DNA of 5,059 nucleotides from Bifidobacteriaceae bacterium (lineage in GTDB: Bacteria > Actinomycetota > Actinomycetes > Actinomycetales > WQXJ01). The stretch covers positions 1-5,059 of the forward strand of contig JAITIG010000140.1 of the NCBI GenBank assembly GCA_031279575.1, given 5' to 3'. The translations under genes and the position numbers were made by a program. Position 1 is the first letter of the stretch; every line of letters starts with the position of its first letter. The notes under the pieces are model-generated. The model saw nothing but the letters and a program-made list of their open reading frames with translations. It was not told where the DNA came from and did not search any database. Shown one piece after another: positions 4,961 through 5,059 of this stretch.

Positions 4961-5059
4961 CGTCTGCCACCCTCCCAGCCCCGTCCCCAGCCGCGCCCGC
5001 CCCCGCCCCCGCGACTAGCGGGCAAGCGCCGGCGAACCGCGCCCCCGCGCCCGGCGCCT
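4957..5059 (+). CDS. pstB: Probable phosphate ABC transporter ATPase PstB, N-terminal fragment
   Basis: The open frame begins at ATG 4957, which overlaps the pstA stop (ATGA 4957-4960), with GGGAG at 4945-4949 seven nt upstream. The 34 visible residues (MTSATLPAPSPAAP and on) are only Ala/Pro low complexity, so no family motif can be seen. In actinomycetes pstC-pstA is normally followed by pstB, the cytoplasmic ATPase that drives phosphate import. The name is inferred from gene order and coupling alone. PstB usually starts close to its first beta strand, so an extended tail like those of PstC and PstA is unexpected. A different gene, for example one for a PhoU-like protein, is possible. Confidence 0.6.
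   Translation, partial: MTSATLPAPSPAAPAPAPATSGQAPANRAPAPGA

Noticed and set aside
1..5059. tRNA or rRNA genes
   Set aside because: No cloverleaf with a T-loop GGTTCRA-type signature and no rRNA-like sequence was noticed.

Overview
The window is a high-GC, densely packed bacterial sequence, about 70% GC by eye, with strong G/C third-position bias, ATGA stop/start overlaps and Ala/Pro-rich proteins. This fits an actinomycete (Actinomycetota); nothing seen fixes the order or genus.

Layout. Positions 1-872 (+) hold the 3' end of a PadR-type winged-helix regulator gene, translationally coupled through ATGA to a complete gene for a DUF2812 protein with two C-terminal membrane segments. Positions 873-1218 carry no convincing gene. 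They hold a 61-bp tandem repeat (2.7 copies) and two diverged copies of a ~48-bp direct repeat, one of which can fold into a hairpin. Positions 1219-1857 (-) encode only the C-terminal DUF4143 part of an AAA/DUF4143 ATPase; the N-terminal ATPase half is absent, so I call it a pseudogene. Positions 1858-2080 are repeat-rich: two copies of a 24-bp identical sequence, one inside a 15-bp-stem hairpin, and an inverted copy of an 18-mer also found on the far side of the pseudogene. Positions 2081-2135 contain five consecutive 11-bp units each starting GTT, one reading GTTCACC, which looks like a PHO box. Positions 2136-2240 are a leader with overlapping inverted repeats.

Positions 2241-5059 (+) form a tightly overlapping phosphate-uptake operon: pstC, pstA, and the first 34 codons of a third gene that is probably pstB. 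PstC and PstA would form the inner-membrane channel of the high-affinity phosphate ABC importer, with PstB as the ATPase. pstS, for the phosphate-binding lipoprotein, is not next to pstC in this window. All three visible Pst proteins begin with long Ala/Pro-rich low-complexity tails, and PstA is also enlarged by two extra hydrophobic segments and a charged C-terminal tail.

I see no clear new multi-gene system. The most notable features are the five-unit PHO-box array, the repeat-bracketed ATPase remnant, and the sharing of short repeat words between intergenic DNA and the tail-coding part of pstA.
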